DNA of 64,000 nucleotides. It comes from Winogradskyella litoriviva (GTDB lineage Bacteria; Bacteroidota; Bacteroidia; Flavobacteriales; Flavobacteriaceae). Positions within the stretch are counted from its first letter, which is position 1, and every line of letters begins with the position of its first letter. Made by a program: the position numbers and the translations under genes. The notes below the pieces were generated by a model. The model made no database searches. It had not been told where the DNA came from and saw only the letters and a list, made by a program, of their open reading frames with translations. Of the stretch, positions 1 to 8,643 are shown in pieces. The DNA lies in assembly GCF_013249065.1 (NCBI RefSeq), contig NZ_JABRWQ010000001.1, forward strand, positions 496,001 to 560,000. Direction: 5' to 3'.

Positions 1-1
1 A

Positions 2-331
2 TTAGCATTACAAACGGCTACTGATGCTTACAACGCAACTATTGAAGCAATAGCTGCAAGTAAAGGATTAGCTTTAGTAGATTTTAAAGGTATTTTACAA
101 GAAGCGTCAACAACTGGTATTCAATCAGGAAACTTTATTCTTACTACAGATTTAGTGACTGGAGGATTAATTAGTTTAGATGGTGTTCATTTAACATCAA
201 GAGGGTATGCTTTAATGGCAAACGAAATGATGAAGGCTATTGATACTACATATGGTACTAATTTTGAAGCTTCAGGTAATTTAATTGATGCAGGAGAATA
301 TCCAACAAATTACCCAGCAACTTTACAATAA
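2..331 (+). CDS. GDSL/SGNH-family hydrolase, C-terminal part (5' end outside window)
   Basis: An open frame enters from the left edge and stops at 329-331, giving about 109 residues. The stretch SLDGVHLTSRGYALMA carries the D-x-x-H block (DGVH) that ends SGNH/GDSL esterases and lipases, where Asp and His complete the catalytic triad. The nucleophile Ser block must lie upstream of the window. A strong hairpin follows at 354-380, so the gene is not co-transcribed with atpD in an obvious way. The substrate cannot be told. The family call rests on the terminal block only. Confidence 0.75.
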   Translation, partial: LALQTATDAYNATIEAIAASKGLALVDFKGILQEASTTGIQSGNFILTTDLVTGGLISLDGVHLTSRGYALMANEMMKAIDTTYGTNFEASGNLIDAGEYPTNYPATLQ

Positions 332-353
332 TTTCAAATTAATTATAATTATA

Positions 354-380
354 AAAACGCTCTCAAAATGGGAGCGTTTT
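354..380. terminator. Bidirectional-looking hairpin terminator between the GDSL gene and atpD
   Basis: Stem arms 354-364 and 370-380 (AAAACGCTCTC / GGGAGCGTTTT) pair over 11 positions with one G-T pair and a 5-base loop. The A-run before and T-run after the GC core allow intrinsic termination on either strand. It ends the hydrolase transcript ahead of the atpD promoter. Confidence 0.75.
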
Positions 381-430
381 CTATGCTTAAAAAAGCCAAA
401 AATTTGATATGGTATTTAAATTAAAACTCC

Positions 431-438
431 TATCTTTG
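431..438 (+). promoter_or_regulatory. atpD promoter, Bacteroidota -7 element
   Basis: TATCTTTG matches the Bacteroidota -7 consensus TAnnTTTG and lies 62 bases ahead of the atpD start. A TTTG at 403-406 could serve as the -33 element, though its 24-base spacer is longer than the usual 19-21. Confidence 0.55.
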
Positions 439-497
439 CAGCGCGAAAAACGAACTGTTTTTTCTCATTTAAACTATTGCAAAACAAAAACATATAA

Positions 498-2009
<1,512 letters not shown>

Positions 2010-2026
2010 TTGGTTAATAGTTTATA

Positions 2027-2054
2027 GTTGTTGGTTATCAGTTATCCCAACAAC
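2027..2054. repeat. Small hairpin in the atpD-atpC spacer
   Basis: GTTGTTGG (2027-2034) and CCAACAAC (2047-2054) form a perfect 8-bp inverted repeat with a 12-base loop. The spacer is otherwise low in complexity and rich in AACAAC. It may adjust the atpD:atpC ratio by pausing or mRNA processing; that is inference. Confidence 0.4.
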
Positions 2055-2083
2055 CATCTACTAACAACAAACAACTAAAAGAT

Positions 2084-2359
2084 ATGTATTTAGAAATTGT
2101 ATCACCAGAAGCCACATTATTTAGCGGAGAAGTTACTTCAGTAACGGTTCCTGGAGTAAATGGTGAGTTTGAAATGTTAACCAACCACGCACCTATTGTA
2201 TCTATCCTTAAGGAAGGACATGTAAAAGTTGCTGGTGATGTTCAGTTAGAAGAAGAAGTTGAAGCAAAATTCACGAAATCTGACAAAGGCGTTTGGTTAG
2301 CTATCAATTCTGGAACACTAGAAATGAAAGATAATAAGCTAATTATTTTAGCAGATTAA
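2084..2359 (+). CDS. atpC: F0F1 ATP synthase subunit epsilon, short form
   Basis: Central-stalk epsilon subunit of F1. Only 91 residues are present, and they cover the N-terminal beta-sandwich (MYLEIVSPEATLFSGEV, then VPGVNGEFEMLTNHAPIVS). The C-terminal two-helix hairpin that inhibits ATP hydrolysis in E. coli (about 138 residues in total) is absent, as is usual in Bacteroidota. It lies 74 bases behind atpD, probably in the same transcript, and is closed by the terminator at 2381-2414. Confidence 0.95.
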   Translation: MYLEIVSPEATLFSGEVTSVTVPGVNGEFEMLTNHAPIVSILKEGHVKVAGDVQLEEEVEAKFTKSDKGVWLAINSGTLEMKDNKLIILAD

Positions 2360-2380
2360 TTCAATCATTATATAAATTAA

Positions 2381-2414
2381 AAAAGCGCGAAATACATATT
2401 TTGCGCTTTTTTTT
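2381..2414 (+). terminator. Intrinsic terminator of atpDC
   Basis: Arms 2381-2394 and 2397-2410 (AAAAGCGC core against GCGCTTTT) pair with a single mismatch, followed by a T-run to 2414. The position directly behind atpC fits termination of the operon. Confidence 0.85.
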
Positions 2415-2505
2415 ATGTTTAATTTTTTGGTGTTCAATTCGGTTATTTCTTCAAGTCTTGAGTTTTTGTTCTAACAGCAAAGCGGTCTTGTTTCTAATAA
2501 ACTAG

Positions 2506-3273
2506 CTACATTTGTTTCACAGCCTCCAACTCTACTTTCAATTCTTGAAATAACATCATTATACTACTTAGTTTCAATTCCTTTTCATCATATTCTTGAG
2601 TATTAATACAGCAGGTAAATTCCCAAATTTCTAAGATATTTTCACGCTTAACTAAATATGGTTGATACGTCTTATTATCAGAACTCAATAACAAATTTGT
2701 AGTATCGCCTTCAGGTATATAAACACGTTTATAAACCAAACCATCATCCTTAGTTAAGATAATATAAGTACGTCCATTTTTAATATCACCAATATCTTCC
2801 GTAAACTTTGCGACTATAAAAGCACCATCTTTTACAGGCAACATAGAATCCCCTTTAATAGGAAATGCTCTGTGTGTACCTGTTGGTAAAAAGGGCAATT
2901 TTATTTTTTGAAGTTGCTCTATATATTCTGGGTCATCATAACCAGATAAATAACCTGCAGAGGCCTTTGCTGGTATAATTTCAATTAAATCTTCATTGTT
3001 TTCGCTAACCGTTACCGGAAACAAGACACGCTTATTCCCTACCTCTATAAACGAGGTGTCTTTTGCTTTGCGCAAATCGTTTTTTACCAAAATATCAATA
3101 GGAATATCAAAGAAATTAGACAAGTCTATTAAACGGTCTATTGGTGGCTCAGAACGACCTTCTTCATAAGAACCCACAACGGAGCGTGTCCAGTTAAGTT
3201 CGTCTGCAAAACGCTCTTGAGACAGCTTTCTAAGCGAGCGTAAATGTTTTATGTTGGCTTGAATGGGCTTCAT
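2506..3273 (-). CDS. LexA-like repressor: XRE helix-turn-helix plus S24 self-cleaving peptidase domain
   Basis: 255 residues. Residues 7-62 form an XRE/Cro helix-turn-helix (LRKLSQERFADELNWTRSVV). Residues about 98-190 form an S24/LexA-type domain. The nucleophile is Ser143 in GDSM, the general-base Lys182 lies in LVYKRV, and the Ala106-Gly107 pair resembles the LexA/CI/UmuD autocleavage site. The expected role is a repressor inactivated by RecA-stimulated self-cleavage after DNA damage. It stands divergently from a DnaE-type polymerase with an 87-base shared control region and is followed on the other side by a Y-family polymerase, so it probably controls a mutagenesis response. It is not classical LexA, whose N-terminal winged helix differs. 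Damage induction and autocleavage are inferred. Confidence 0.85.
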   Translation of the reverse strand: MKPIQANIKHLRSLRKLSQERFADELNWTRSVVGSYEEGRSEPPIDRLIDLSNFFDIPIDILVKNDLRKAKDTSFIEVGNKRVLFPVTVSENNEDLIEIIPAKASAGYLSGYDDPEYIEQLQKIKLPFLPTGTHRAFPIKGDSMLPVKDGAFIVAKFTEDIGDIKNGRTYIILTKDDGLVYKRVYIPEGDTTNLLLSSDNKTYQPYLVKRENILEIWEFTCCINTQEYDEKELKLSSIMMLFQELKVELEAVKQM

Positions 3274-3299
3274 TAAATTATAGTTTTAACATTAATTAC

Positions 3300-3332
3300 T
3301 ACAAATGTAAGCAATAAAAACTACACATAGTA
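3300..3332. promoter_or_regulatory. Divergent promoter/operator region of the S24 repressor and DnaE-type polymerase
   Basis: The 87-base gap holds two related near-palindromes 22 bases apart, about two helical turns. One is TACA-AA-TGTA at 3300-3309 (within ACTACAAATGTA, 3298-3309). The other is CTAC-ACATA-GTAG at 3321-3333 (within ACTACACATAGTA, 3320-3332). The first also contains, on the minus strand, TACATTTG (3302-3309), a match to TAnnTTTG that would drive the repressor gene. The layout fits an autoregulated divergent operator; binding is inferred. Confidence 0.45.
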
Positions 3333-3360
3333 GCTAATTTTACAATCTAGCTTTTTTATT

Positions 3361-6300
3361 ATGTATTTAAATTGTCACACTTATTTTAGTCTTCGTTATG
3401 GTACCATAAAACCAGAACAATTGCTCGCTATTGCTTCAGAAAATGGCGTACAAACCCTTGCATTAACAGATATTAACAGCACATCGGCTTGCTTAGACGT
3501 GATGCGTTTATCTAAAAAATATAAAATAAAATCGGTCCTTGGTGTCGATTTTAGAAACCGCGCCAAACAACAATTTATTCTTATTGCTAAAAACAATAAT
3601 GGTTTTCACAGTATCAATAACTACCTCTCAAAATTTCTTCATAATTCAGATCTGCAAATACCTGAACGACCAGATGAAGATATACAAGATAGCTTCGTGA
3701 TTTATCCGTATCAATCTGGAAAAGATTTCGAATTAAAACAAAATGAATTTTTAGGCATCACACCACAAAATCTTAATCGCCTTAAATTTTCAAAATGGAA
3801 TCAATTCAAACATAAACTCGTGGTTTTAAAAACGGTATCCTTTCAAAATAAAAAAGGATTTAACACGCATCGCTTACTACGTGCTATTGATAATAACACA
3901 CTGTTGAGTAAACTTCCAAAGTCTGAAGAAGGCAGCATAAACGACATGATGTTACCGTATAATGAACTCTGCGAAACCTATGCCGAATTCCCAAAACTCA
4001 TTAGTAATACCGAGCAACTTTTACAAAGCTGTAAGACGGATTTTAATTTTGAAAACGTAGTACCTAAAAATCAAAAATGCCTGACTGACAATGAAACATC
4101 AGATTATCAACTGTTAAAACAATTGACTTACGATGGTATTCCCTATCGTTATGGCACTGATGTAGAAAAAAAAGTGTACGACCGCATTGAAAAAGAACTT
4201 AGCGTTATTAAACAACAAAACTTTGTGTCCTATTTTCTCATCAATTGGAAAATTTTAGAATACGCGCGCAGCAAAGATTATTACTACGTTGGTCGTGGTA
4301 GTGGTGCCAATAGTATTATTGCGTATTTATTGCGGATTACAGATGTAGACCCAATTGAGCTGGACTTATATTTTGAGCGTTTCATTAATCTATTCAGGCA
4401 AAACCCACCCGATTTCGACCTCGATTTTTCCTGGCGCGATAGAGATGATATTACCAATTATATTTTCAAAACCTTTAAACACACAGCGCTTATTGCAGTT
4501 TATAATACCTTTAAATTTAAGGCTTCTATACGCGAATTAGGAAAAGTTTTTGGCTTACCAAAAGTCGAAATGGACAAATTAACGCGAAAAAAATACAACC
4601 TTAACCAACTCGATAAACTCTCGCAACTGGTCATAAAATATGCAACCTACATTCAAGGATTCCCTAATTATTTAGGGATTCATGCTGGTGGCATTTTAAT
4701 TTCAGAACAACCTATTCATTATTACTGTGCCACATTTATGCCACCAAAAGGGTTTGCAACTACGCAATTTGATATGGTGGTTGCAGAAGATATTGGTTTG
4801 TATAAATTCGATATTTTAAGTCAGCGTGGCTTAGGAAAAATAAAGGAAGCTGTAGAAATTATTGACCATAATTACACGGAACAACCACCTATTGACATCC
4901 ATGATATTAAACGCTTTAAAAAAGACAAGCGTATAAAAGATTTACTCAGAAACGCCAAAGCCATTGGTTGTTTTTATGTAGAATCGCCAGCCATGCGTAT
5001 GCTCTTAAAAAAGTTGCAAGTGGACAACTATTTGGGCTTGGTTGCGGCAAGTTCCATCATTAGACCTGGTGTTGCCAAAAGTGGTATGATGCGCCAATAC
5101 ATTTTACGCTATCGTTATCCCGAAAAACGAAAAGACGCACATCCTGTGTTGCAAAAAATTATGCCAGAAACTTATGGCATCATGGTATACCAAGAAGATG
5201 TGATAAAAGTAGCACACCTTTTTGGTGGTTTAGATTTAGGCGAATCTGATATGTTGCGTCGTGGTATGTCTGGAAAATTCCGCTCACGAAATGAGTTTTT
5301 TAAAGTGAAACAAAAATTCTTTGACAATTGTATAAACGATGGTAAACCCGAAGCTTTAGTTGCCGATGTTTGGCGACAAATTGAAAGTTTCGCAGGCTAT
5401 GCATTTGCTAAAGGGCATTCCGCATCTTACGCTGTAGAAAGCTACCAAAGCCTGTTTTTAAAAGCCTATTATCCCTTGGAATACATGACAGCCACCATTA
5501 ATAATTTTGGCGGATTTTACAGTACAGAACTCTACGTCCACGAAGCAAGAATGCACAATGCAACCATTGAAGCACCATGTATTAATCGTTCGTTTAACCA
5601 AGCCATTATAAGAGGAACAACTATTTATTTAGGTTTTATGTTTTTACAATCTCTAGAATCTAAAACCATCAATCGCATACTCAATGAACGCGAAAAAAAT
5701 GGCACGTTTCAGTCCTTAGATGATTTTATTGAGCGTGTACCCATTTCTATTGAGCAGATGTCTATTTTAATAAAAATCAACGCCTTTAGATTTACAAATA
5801 TCAATAAACGTGAGTTGCTTTGGGAAGCCCATTTAAAAATTAGTAAAACCGTAATTCAAGACGAGGTAATTACGCTATTTAAAACCCAACGCATTAACTA
5901 TAACACACCAGAATTGCCAAGTACCGACTTAGAAAACGCTTTCGATTCTATTGAATTACTCGGTTTTTCACTTTGTAATCCTTTCTTTTTACTAGAAACA
6001 CCTTCGATTAGTAACTTAAGAGCCAAACACCTTATAAAGCTTGAAAATAAGTTGATTATTATTGAAGGCTATTTAATAACCACAAAAAACACTAAAACAG
6101 CCAATGGAAAAATAATGCATTTTGGAACCTTTTTGGATCGCGATGGCGATTTTTTAGACACGGTTCACTTTCCGCCTGTGGCAGCCAAATATCCTTTTAG
6201 AGGTAAAGGGATTTACAGCATTATAGGTAAAGTAATGGTTGAGTTTGATTGTGTAACGATTGAAGTTTCAAAAATGGAACGCTTAGCCATTATTGAAGAC

Positions 6301-6381
6301 CCTCGTTATGCAGTAAAATCTTTGAATCCTACGTTTCAGAATAAACGAAGTTTTACCGATTTGAAAAGAGCCATCAGTTAA
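3361..6381 (+). CDS. Short DnaE-type DNA polymerase III alpha subunit (error-prone, DnaE2/ImuC-like)
   Basis: C-family DNA polymerase of 1006 residues, against about 1160 for replicative E. coli DnaE. Order of parts: N-terminal PHP domain (residues 1-70 and on; YLNCHTYFSL, ALTDIN), polymerase palm with the acidic pair in PPDFDLDF (Asp351, Asp353) and the third Asp484 in YKFDIL, fingers and helix-hairpin-helix region, then an OB-fold near 890-960. The C-terminal tau-binding part of replicative DnaE appears to be missing. All three catalytic Asp are kept, so it should polymerise. The first PHP motif has Asn4 where the usual motif is HxH. Its location beside a LexA-like repressor and a Y-family polymerase suggests translesion synthesis rather than replication. 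Which DnaE subfamily it belongs to needs a tree. Confidence 0.85.
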   Translation: MYLNCHTYFSLRYGTIKPEQLLAIASENGVQTLALTDINSTSACLDVMRLSKKYKIKSVLGVDFRNRAKQQFILIAKNNNGFHSINNYLSKFLHNSDLQIPERPDEDIQDSFVIYPYQSGKDFELKQNEFLGITPQNLNRLKFSKWNQFKHKLVVLKTVSFQNKKGFNTHRLLRAIDNNTLLSKLPKSEEGSINDMMLPYNELCETYAEFPKLISNTEQLLQSCKTDFNFENVVPKNQKCLTDNETSDYQLLKQLTYDGIPYRYGTDVEKKVYDRIEKELSVIKQQNFVSYFLINWKILEYARSKDYYYVGRGSGANSIIAYLLRITDVDPIELDLYFERFINLFRQNPPDFDLDFSWRDRDDITNYIFKTFKHTALIAVYNTFKFKASIRELGKVFGLPKVEMDKLTRKKYNLNQLDKLSQLVIKYATYIQGFPNYLGIHAGGILISEQPIHYYCATFMPPKGFATTQFDMVVAEDIGLYKFDILSQRGLGKIKEAVEIIDHNYTEQPPIDIHDIKRFKKDKRIKDLLRNAKAIGCFYVESPAMRMLLKKLQVDNYLGLVAASSIIRPGVAKSGMMRQYILRYRYPEKRKDAHPVLQKIMPETYGIMVYQEDVIKVAHLFGGLDLGESDMLRRGMSGKFRSRNEFFKVKQKFFDNCINDGKPEALVADVWRQIESFAGYAFAKGHSASYAVESYQSLFLKAYYPLEYMTATINNFGGFYSTELYVHEARMHNATIEAPCINRSFNQAIIRGTTIYLGFMFLQSLESKTINRILNEREKNGTFQSLDDFIERVPISIEQMSILIKINAFRFTNINKRELLWEAHLKISKTVIQDEVITLFKTQRINYNTPELPSTDLENAFDSIELLGFSLCNPFFLLETPSISNLRAKHLIKLENKLIIIEGYLITTKNTKTANGKIMHFGTFLDRDGDFLDTVHFPPVAAKYPFRGKGIYSIIGKVMVEFDCVTIEVSKMERLAIIEDPRYAVKSLNPTFQNKRSFTDLKRAIS

Positions 6382-6407
6382 AAATTTTAAAAATATTATT
6401 TCGAAAT

Positions 6408-6434
6408 CCTGCAAGGTTTCTAAAACCTTGTAGG
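6408..6434. repeat. Palindromic repeat family A, copy 1
   Basis: CCTGCAAGGTTT (6408-6419) pairs with AAACCTTGTAGG (6423-6434) with one G-T pair, followed by TATAA. It directly follows the DnaE-type gene and may also end its transcript. Copies 2 and 3 are at 6786-6813 and 6834-6860. Confidence 0.7.
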
Positions 6435-6466
6435 TATAACTAAAAACATTAAAAAGAATAACATGG

Positions 6467-6590
6467 CGTCACTTCGAGTGAATTTGTAAGGCACGAGTAA
6501 ATTTGTATCGAGAAGCTTTAATAAATCATAAGGTTCTCGATAAAGCAATTTTTTCGGCTTTAGCTACAAAAATTACCACTCGAACTGACG
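6467..6590. repeat. 124-base inverted-repeat element, family B (paired form)
   Basis: CGTCACTTCGAGTG (6467-6480) and CACTCGAACTGACG (6577-6590) are inverted with one mismatch. Inside, ATCGAGAA (6507-6514) pairs with TTCTCGAT (6534-6541). Two half-units thus face each other and could fold into a long hairpin. A single half-unit recurs at 8364-8410. It resembles a REP doublet or small MITE; no coding capacity is seen. Confidence 0.65.
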
Positions 6591-6617
6591 GAAACTATGA
6601 ATTGTTCGTTGGATTTT

Positions 6618-6766
6618 ACACCCCTAAAGTCCCCTCAAGGGGACAGTCTCACTGTTGCGAATAAAAAAATCTAACAGATTTTTTTATTAATTGTCCCCTT
6701 GAGGATTATAGAAATAAAAAGCGAAAGCTTTTGTTGAAGATACCGAGCGAAGCTCATTAGGGGTGT
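6618..6766. mobile_element. MITE-like element with terminal and nested inverted repeats, family C
   Basis: Termini ACACCCCTAA (6618-6627) and TTAGGGGTGT (6757-6766) are perfect 10-bp inverted repeats. Inside are CCTCAAGGGGACA (6633-6645) inverted to TGTCCCCTTGAGG (6692-6704), and a central perfect palindrome AATAAAAAAATCT (6660-6672) with AGATTTTTTTATT (6676-6688). The 149-base unit has no reading frame of note. A 21-base remnant of the left end recurs at 8158-8178. No target-site duplication could be confirmed by eye. Confidence 0.55.
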
Positions 6767-6785
6767 TTTTTTACAAACACCAAAT

Positions 6786-6860
6786 CCTGCAAGGTCTTTT
6801 TTGACCTTGTAGGTATAAAATCATCTCTTAATACCTACAGGGTTTTAGAAACCTTGCAGG
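6786..6860. repeat. Palindromic repeat family A, copies 2 and 3 in opposite orientation
   Basis: Copy 2 is CCTGCAAGGTC (6786-6796) with GACCTTGTAGG (6803-6813). Copy 3 is CCTACAGGGTTT (6834-6845) with AAACCTTGCAGG (6849-6860). Their conserved TAT-containing flanks face one another, so the pair forms a larger inverted repeat just ahead of the Y-family polymerase gene. Confidence 0.7.
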
Positions 6861-6882
6861 AAAAGAAAACCCAAATTAAAAA

Positions 6883-8100
6883 ATGAAGAACAACCGCAGC
6901 ATCGTACATATGGATTTAGACACGTTTTTTGTGTCCTGCGAAAGGCATATGGACAGTAGTCTTAACGGCAAACCTATACTTATTGGTGGCACAAGCGACA
7001 GAGGTGTGGTGGCTTCTTGTAGCTATGAAGCCCGAAAATTCGGCATTCATTCTGCCATGCCCATGCGTATGGCAAAACAGTTGTGTCCAGAAGCTATTGT
7101 ACTTAGAGGAAACTCTGGTATTTACACCAAATTTTCCAATATGGTTACAGATGTCATTAAAGAAAGTGTGCCGCTTTACGAAAAAACATCCATCGATGAA
7201 TTTTACATAGACCTTACCGGAATGGATAAGTTTTTTGGTTGTCATAAATTGGCTTCAGAACTGCGTCAAAAAATTATTAAAGAAACAGGTTTGCCGATTT
7301 CCTTTGGCTTATCGCTTAATAAAACGGTATCTAAAATTGCCACAGGCGAAGCCAAACCTAATAATGAGATACGTATTCTCTCTGGTACCGAAAAACCCTT
7401 TTTAGCACCACTTTCGGTTAAAAAAATTCCGATGGTTGGTAATGTCACTTATAAAGCCTTGTGCGATTTGGGTGTAAAACGCATTCAGACTATACAAGAT
7501 ATGCCCATGGAACTCATGCATAAAGTATTGGGCAAAAACGGCCTTGTGATTTGGAAAAAAGCCAATGGCATAGATGATTCGCCAGTGGTACAGTATCATG
7601 AGCGCAAATCTATTTCTACAGAACGCACGTTTAATCAAGATACTACTGATGTTGCTAAACTGAAAGGGATGGTAATTGCTATGGCCGAAAATTTAGCCTA
7701 TCAATTACGACGAGGGAATAAATTAACAGCTTGTGTGATGTTTAAGATTCGATATTCCGATTTTCAGACGTACACGCAACAACAACGGATTCCTTATAGT
7801 GCCATGGACCACACTATAATTCCTGTAGTGTTAGATTTATTCAAAAAACTATACCATCGTAGGCTTTTAGTACGACTGATTGGTGTAAAATTTAGCCATT
7901 TGGTAGAAGGTGGACACCAAGTTAATTTATTTGAAGACAACGAAATGCGCCTTAACCTCAGCAATGCCATGGACAAAATGCGCGAACGTTATGGCGACAG
8001 AGCTGTAATGAGTGCTGCTGGTATGGAAGCCAGAACGATTAGTCGTTTTAATCCTTTTAATGGCGAGCCACCACCTTTATTGGCGAATCGTAGGCGTTGA
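6883..8100 (+). CDS. Y-family translesion DNA polymerase (DNA polymerase IV type)
   Basis: 405 residues. The palm motifs are clear: HMDLDTFFVSCE with Asp11 and the Phe15/Phe16 steric-gate region, SYEARKFGIHSAMPM, and SIDEFYID with the catalytic Asp105-Glu106 pair. These are followed by GLSLNKTVSKIATGEAKPN, the thumb and a little-finger domain. QVNLF at 346-350 fits a beta-clamp-binding motif (QxxLF). It should bypass lesions at low fidelity at clamp-bearing forks. It probably acts with the DnaE-type polymerase upstream and the S24 repressor, a set comparable to ImuB-DnaE2 or UmuDC cassettes. No ImuA-like gene is seen. DinB-like and UmuC-like assignment cannot be separated by eye. Confidence 0.9.
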   Translation: MKNNRSIVHMDLDTFFVSCERHMDSSLNGKPILIGGTSDRGVVASCSYEARKFGIHSAMPMRMAKQLCPEAIVLRGNSGIYTKFSNMVTDVIKESVPLYEKTSIDEFYIDLTGMDKFFGCHKLASELRQKIIKETGLPISFGLSLNKTVSKIATGEAKPNNEIRILSGTEKPFLAPLSVKKIPMVGNVTYKALCDLGVKRIQTIQDMPMELMHKVLGKNGLVIWKKANGIDDSPVVQYHERKSISTERTFNQDTTDVAKLKGMVIAMAENLAYQLRRGNKLTACVMFKIRYSDFQTYTQQQRIPYSAMDHTIIPVVLDLFKKLYHRRLLVRLIGVKFSHLVEGGHQVNLFEDNEMRLNLSNAMDKMRERYGDRAVMSAAGMEARTISRFNPFNGEPPPLLANRRR

Positions 8101-8428
8101 TTATAACGTAAGACCTATCAGGTTTTTGGATAAGTGTTCGAAAGCACTATATTATTTACACCCCTAAAGTCCCCTCAATAGTACAGAAAGCCAATCTATC
8201 TTAACACTCATAACAAATAGTGACACCTTTTGTCATTTCTGCGAAAGCAGAAATCCACAACAGCACCATATCCTATAATTCTTGGTAACTCTATATCAAA
8301 CCAACATAAATAACACCAAGTGGATTCCTGCTTTCGCAGGAATGACAAACCAAACCGTATAAGCGTCAGTTCGAGTGATTTTCGAAGGATGAGAAAATCG
8401 TATCGAGAACCCTACTTTAAGTTGAGTT
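8101..8428. repeat. 328-base spacer with repeat remnants
   Basis: No gene is seen. It holds a 21-base remnant of the family C element (8158-8178), a facing pair of family D palindromes (8232-8257 and 8320-8346), and a single half-unit of family B (8364-8410). It closes the cassette opposite the similarly repeat-rich spacer at 6382-6882. Confidence 0.65.
8232..8346. repeat. Facing pair of REP-like palindromes, family D
   Basis: GTCATTTCTGCGAAAGCAG (start of 8232-8257) and its inverted partner ending CTTTCGCAGGAATGAC (8320-8346) each hold a hairpin core (CTGC-GAAA-GCAG type) and face each other across 62 bases. Other copies are at 13143-13166 and 42526-42600. Confidence 0.7.
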
Positions 8429-8641
8429 TTAACCTAAGTCTTCAACGTATTCTAAAATATCACTAGGCTGACAATCCAAAGCTTTACAAATCGCTTCTAA
8501 AGTTGAAAACCGAATCGCCTTTGCTTTACCAGATTTTAATATGGATAGATTTGCTGTAGTAATACCAATAATTTCAGCGAGTTCTTTGCTTTTCATGCCT
8601 CGTTTAACGAGCATCATATCTAGGTTGACAATTATTGGCAT
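8429..8641 (-). CDS. Small XRE-family helix-turn-helix regulator (YozG-like)
   Basis: 70 residues that are essentially one helix-turn-helix domain: MKSKELAEIIGITTANLSI forms helices 2-3, then RFSTLEAICKALDCQPSDIL, the standard end of Cro/CI-type small regulators. It starts two bases after the end of the DUF2975 gene, so the two are translationally linked. Small regulators of this kind with a DUF2975 membrane partner are common in Firmicutes and Bacteroidota. The regulated promoter is unknown; autoregulation is the simplest guess. Confidence 0.85.
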   Translation of the reverse strand: MPIIVNLDMMLVKRGMKSKELAEIIGITTANLSILKSGKAKAIRFSTLEAICKALDCQPSDILEYVEDLG

Positions 8642-8643
8642 GA

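Larger units (their letters stand above)
6382..6882. repeat. 501-base repeat-packed spacer between the two polymerase genes
   Basis: No credible gene is visible. The spacer is almost entirely palindromic sequence: three hairpins of one 27-base family (6408-6434, 6786-6813, 6834-6860), a 124-base inverted-repeat unit (6467-6590), and a MITE-like unit with nested inverted repeats (6618-6766). This density is unlike any other spacer here and marks it as a landing site for small non-autonomous repeats. Confidence 0.7.

Noticed and set aside
3361..6381. The DnaE-type gene as the replicative polymerase
   Set aside because: It is shorter than replicative DnaE, lacks the C-terminal tau-binding part and sits with a LexA-like repressor and Y-family polymerase; a separate replicative dnaE is expected elsewhere.
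2506..8100. Prophage or integrated plasmid origin for the repressor-polymerase cassette
   Set aside because: No integrase, structural phage genes, attachment repeats or replication genes are nearby. The repeats in the gaps are small palindromes found elsewhere in the window too.
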